Assembly: GCA_022572825.1 (NCBI GenBank)
Contig: JACZVE010000159.1
Coordinates: 1-7,127, forward strand
Direction: 5' to 3'
Origin: SAR324 cluster bacterium
GTDB lineage: Bacteria > SAR324 > JACQKK01
DNA: 7,127 nt
Of this stretch, positions 4,751 to 7,127 are shown piece by piece. The notes under the pieces were generated by a model. That model was not told the origin of the DNA and did not search any database. It saw only the letters and a program-made list of their open reading frames with translations. Numbering within the stretch: position 1 is the stretch's first letter; each line of letters begins with the position of its first letter. The translations under genes were made by a program, and so were the position numbers.

Positions 4751-7126
4751 TTAATTCTCGCCTTTAATAAGAGATGGTTCCGTGTAAAACCGCTTTACGG
4801 CGGTCATAATACTATCCATCCATTTGTACGCCACGGGAATAACGATCAACGTCATCACGGTGGAACTGATCAGACCACCGGTAATTGCCGTAGCGATGTT
4901 CCGGAATTGTTCGGTCGCCGGTGGAGGCGCGATGGCTATCGGCGCCATGGCGAGACCGGCGGCGAGCGCCGTCATCAGCACCGCCCTCAGCCGCAGGGCA
5001 CTGGCGATGGGAATGGCTTGGTCCACAGGCATGCCCTCCTTGCGGAAACGCTCGATCTTGTCCACCATCAGGATGGAGTTCGCCAGCACGATCCCCGCCA
5101 AAACCACCATCCCCCATAGCACCGGCGGGGACCACGCCATGTCGCGAAGCCACAACGCGCCGAGGCTGCCGATTCCCTGCAAGGGAATGGCGAGCATCAA
5201 AACCAACCCCAAGGCGAAGGAGCGGAAATACACGACGAGCAGCAGGTATACGGCGACCAAAGCGAGCTTTAATCCCCTGTTCAACTCGTTGAACGCCTGC
5301 AACATGGTCAGCATGAGTCCGGCCGGGTTGATCTGCGCGCCCTTCGGTTGGGTGAACTGCATTTTGGCCGGCATCAACAGGCTCATCGTGGTTTCCTTCA
5401 GTCCGAGCTCCTTGTAATAGCCGAGCACACTGGCGGCATAAAGCGTGTTGAAACTGTGCAGCCGGTCGTATCCCACTGTTTTTTTCAGCTTCGCGACGGC
5501 ACCGAGGGGCACCTCGGAGCCCGAAGGGGATTGCAGGATCAGGCTGGCGAGATCGCTGCTGCTCTGACGCTGGTTTTCCCTGTAGCGGATCAGGATGCGG
5601 CTGTGGTAGTACATCGGATCAGGATGGAAAAAGGTCTCGGTTTTCGCGCCGTTGATGGCGGAAAAAGTCTGACCGACGATATCCTGTACCCGCAGGCCGA
5701 GCCGCGCGGCCTTTTCCTCGTTCACTTCCAGACTCCACCGTTCCACCCCGTACACCTGATCCAGGTAATAGCTGTGCAATCCCCGCGACTGGGTGCGGGC
5801 GATATCCATCAAACCGGTACCGAATCGGTAGGCCTGCTCCCTGTCGGCGGAGCGCACCAGGACTTCAACCGGAGCCCGCGCCCCGGCAACCGGAGTCGGT
5901 GGAACGGGTTGAATGAAGAAGACGTCCAGTTCGGGGATTTTGGCGAACGCCTTTTCCCGGATTCTGCGCTCGATGTCCCACATGCTGTCTTCCCGCTCCA
6001 CCCTGGCGATGGTGAAATTCATAATAAAGGACGCCTCATTGGTACGATTCACCTCGTACCCGGTGAAGTACTGCCCCCACATGGGCGATTTTCCCACCAT
6101 CATTTGGATGTTCACCACGCCTTCCTCCTCCAAGGCGATCTCGGATACACCCTTGGCGACTTCCAGCATGCGAGTGGGCGTGATATTGGGGGCCGTGCGA
6201 ATGAACCCGATCCCGATCGAAGTGTCCGTCAGGGGCATTTGTTCCTGTTCCAGGGTGTCGAAGAGGGCCATGCTGAAATAGATGGAGACCCCCGCCAGGG
6301 TCATCACGATCCAGGAATGGTGCAGGCTCCACCTGACGATGCGCACGAAGACCCCCTCGAAGTAAAAGAAAGGGACCAGAAAAACCCGGCCGATCAGGAG
6401 GCCCAGGATGCCCGGCGGGGCGGAGTAAACACCGATCTGATCCTCAATCCGCATCCTCCTCACTGTTTCCTCATCCTCCTCCGCTCCCGAAACTCCCTTG
6501 AACAGGTGGGCGATCATCAAGGGAGTGAGGGTGAGGCTGAGCACCAGGGAGGCCAGCACGGTCACGATCATGGGGGTGGTCATGCTGCGGAACCCTGAGC
6601 CCATGTCCCCTGTCATCTGAGTCATCGGAAACAGCATGACAGCGAAAACCAGGGTGGCGATGGTGATGGCCCCCTGCACCTCTTCGGCCCCCACGATCGC
6701 GGCAAGGCGGGGATGTGCCCCTTTGTCCACGTACCTTCTGGCGATTTCGATCACCACCACGGAGTCGTCGATCAGTTTTCCCACAATGAACACCAAGCCC
6801 ATCACGATTCCGAAGTCGCGCTGAAAACCGAGCCAGTTGAGGACGAGGAAACCAAAGGCGACGGCCGAGGGAAGAATGGCCAGGGCGATGATCGTCCCGC
6901 TCAGTTCGGCCATGAACACCAACATCACTAATCCCGCCAAAGCGGTTGCTATGACGAACTCCTTGATTGCATTCTTGTCGTTAAGCCGCATCAAGCGGGG
7001 TTTCGAGAAGGACTTGATTAGAGTTAGACCGGGGTATTCGTTCTCCAAAAGTTCGGCCAGTTTTACCGACTCCTTTTCGACATCGTAAAAATCGGCTTTC
7101 ACCTGGGGTTGCACGCCCAGCCAAAT
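4751..7126 (-). CDS. RND efflux transporter permease (AcrB/AcrD/AcrF type), 5' end beyond right edge
   Basis: This is the C-terminal 791 or so residues of an inner-membrane proton/substrate antiporter that works with a periplasmic adaptor and an outer-membrane channel. Family length is about 1030, so roughly 240 N-terminal residues are missing. Numbered from the Val codon at 7114, hydrophobic segments lie near 52-70, 73-97, 101-123, 147-165, 178-206, 266-287, 614-633, 635-656, 664-685, 708-731 and 738-764. The proton-relay pair Asp116-Asp117 in GKLIDDSVVVIE matches Asp407-Asp408 of AcrB and argues for the drug/hydrophobe branch rather than CusA-like metal pumps. In the later segment GIVLANSILMVDK the position of AcrB Lys940 appears to be Ala678. 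Residues 288-610 are the second periplasmic porter/docking loop. The acidic stretch AEEDEETVRR (211-220) is in a cytoplasmic linker. No partner adaptor gene is in view. Substrate cannot be told from sequence. Confidence 0.95.
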   Translation of the reverse strand: MWLGVQPQVKADFYDVEKESVKLAELLENEYPGLTLIKSFSKPRLMRLNDKNAIKEFVIATALAGLVMLVFMAELSGTIIALAILPSAVAFGFLVLNWLGFQRDFGIVMGLVFIVGKLIDDSVVVIEIARRYVDKGAHPRLAAIVGAEEVQGAITIATLVFAVMLFPMTQMTGDMGSGFRSMTTPMIVTVLASLVLSLTLTPLMIAHLFKGVSGAEEDEETVRRMRIEDQIGVYSAPPGILGLLIGRVFLVPFFYFEGVFVRIVRWSLHHSWIVMTLAGVSIYFSMALFDTLEQEQMPLTDTSIGIGFIRTAPNITPTRMLEVAKGVSEIALEEEGVVNIQMMVGKSPMWGQYFTGYEVNRTNEASFIMNFTIARVEREDSMWDIERRIREKAFAKIPELDVFFIQPVPPTPVAGARAPVEVLVRSADREQAYRFGTGLMDIARTQSRGLHSYYLDQVYGVERWSLEVNEEKAARLGLRVQDIVGQTFSAINGAKTETFFHPDPMYYHSRILIRYRENQRQSSSDLASLILQSPSGSEVPLGAVAKLKKTVGYDRLHSFNTLYAASVLGYYKELGLKETTMSLLMPAKMQFTQPKGAQINPAGLMLTMLQAFNELNRGLKLALVAVYLLLVVYFRSFALGLVLMLAIPLQGIGSLGALWLRDMAWSPPVLWGMVVLAGIVLANSILMVDKIERFRKEGMPVDQAIPIASALRLRAVLMTALAAGLAMAPIAIAPPPATEQFRNIATAITGGLISSTVMTLIVIPVAYKWMDSIMTAVKRFYTEPSLIKGEN

Positions 7127-7127
7127 C

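Noticed and set aside
5348..6598. 416-aa plus-strand open frame opposite the RND gene
   Set aside because: The translation is His, Gly and Asp rich, as expected for the antisense of a GC-rich coding sequence, and the minus strand has an unmistakable RND protein.

Overview
The window looks like a mosaic accessory region from a Gram-negative bacterium, most likely a member of the Pseudomonadota. The grounds are an RND inner-membrane efflux pump, a Tn501-type mercuric reductase and a Sec-exported small protein. No taxonomic marker is present, so the assignment is an inference. All supported genes lie on the minus strand, so the order of transcription runs from high to low coordinates.

Region by region, in that order. 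(1) 7126-4751 is the C-terminal three quarters of an RND (AcrB/AcrD/AcrF-type) efflux permease; its start lies beyond the right edge. (2) 4750-4579 is an AT-rich spacer with an excellent Shine-Dalgarno and ATG that opens a three-codon ORF. (3) 4578-4093 is a DUF302 protein with a signal peptide. It is followed directly by 4089-3653, the frameshifted and truncated N-terminal membrane part of a spermidine-synthase-like protein, and by 3668-3066, a DUF2652 (class III cyclase-fold-like) protein whose start overlaps the end of that remnant. (4) 3065-2740 is a gene-free, GC-rich stretch with several short inverted repeats. (5) 2739-711 is a compact mercury unit: a small gene with a strong RBS that appears frameshifted, a 49-codon single-pass membrane protein with a vicinal Cys-Cys pair inside its predicted helix, and merA. 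A weak intrinsic terminator overlaps the merA stop codon. (6) 633-1 is an unrecognised helical, TPR-like coding region. It runs off the left edge and lacks a convincing start, so its 5' end was probably lost at a junction with the mer segment.

MerA is the functional anchor: it reduces Hg(II) to volatile Hg(0) in the cytoplasm. The usual partners (MerR regulator, MerT/MerC/MerF transporter, MerP) are absent from the window. The most interesting candidate is therefore the 49-aa membrane protein 12 nt upstream of merA. Its Cys-Cys pair in a transmembrane helix recalls the metal-relay cysteines of Mer transporters, and it could be a minimal mercury carrier; this is inference only. The DUF302/DUF2652 segment is visibly more AT-rich than the RND and merA segments, and at least two genes in the window look broken. 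Both points suggest assembly by transfer and decay.
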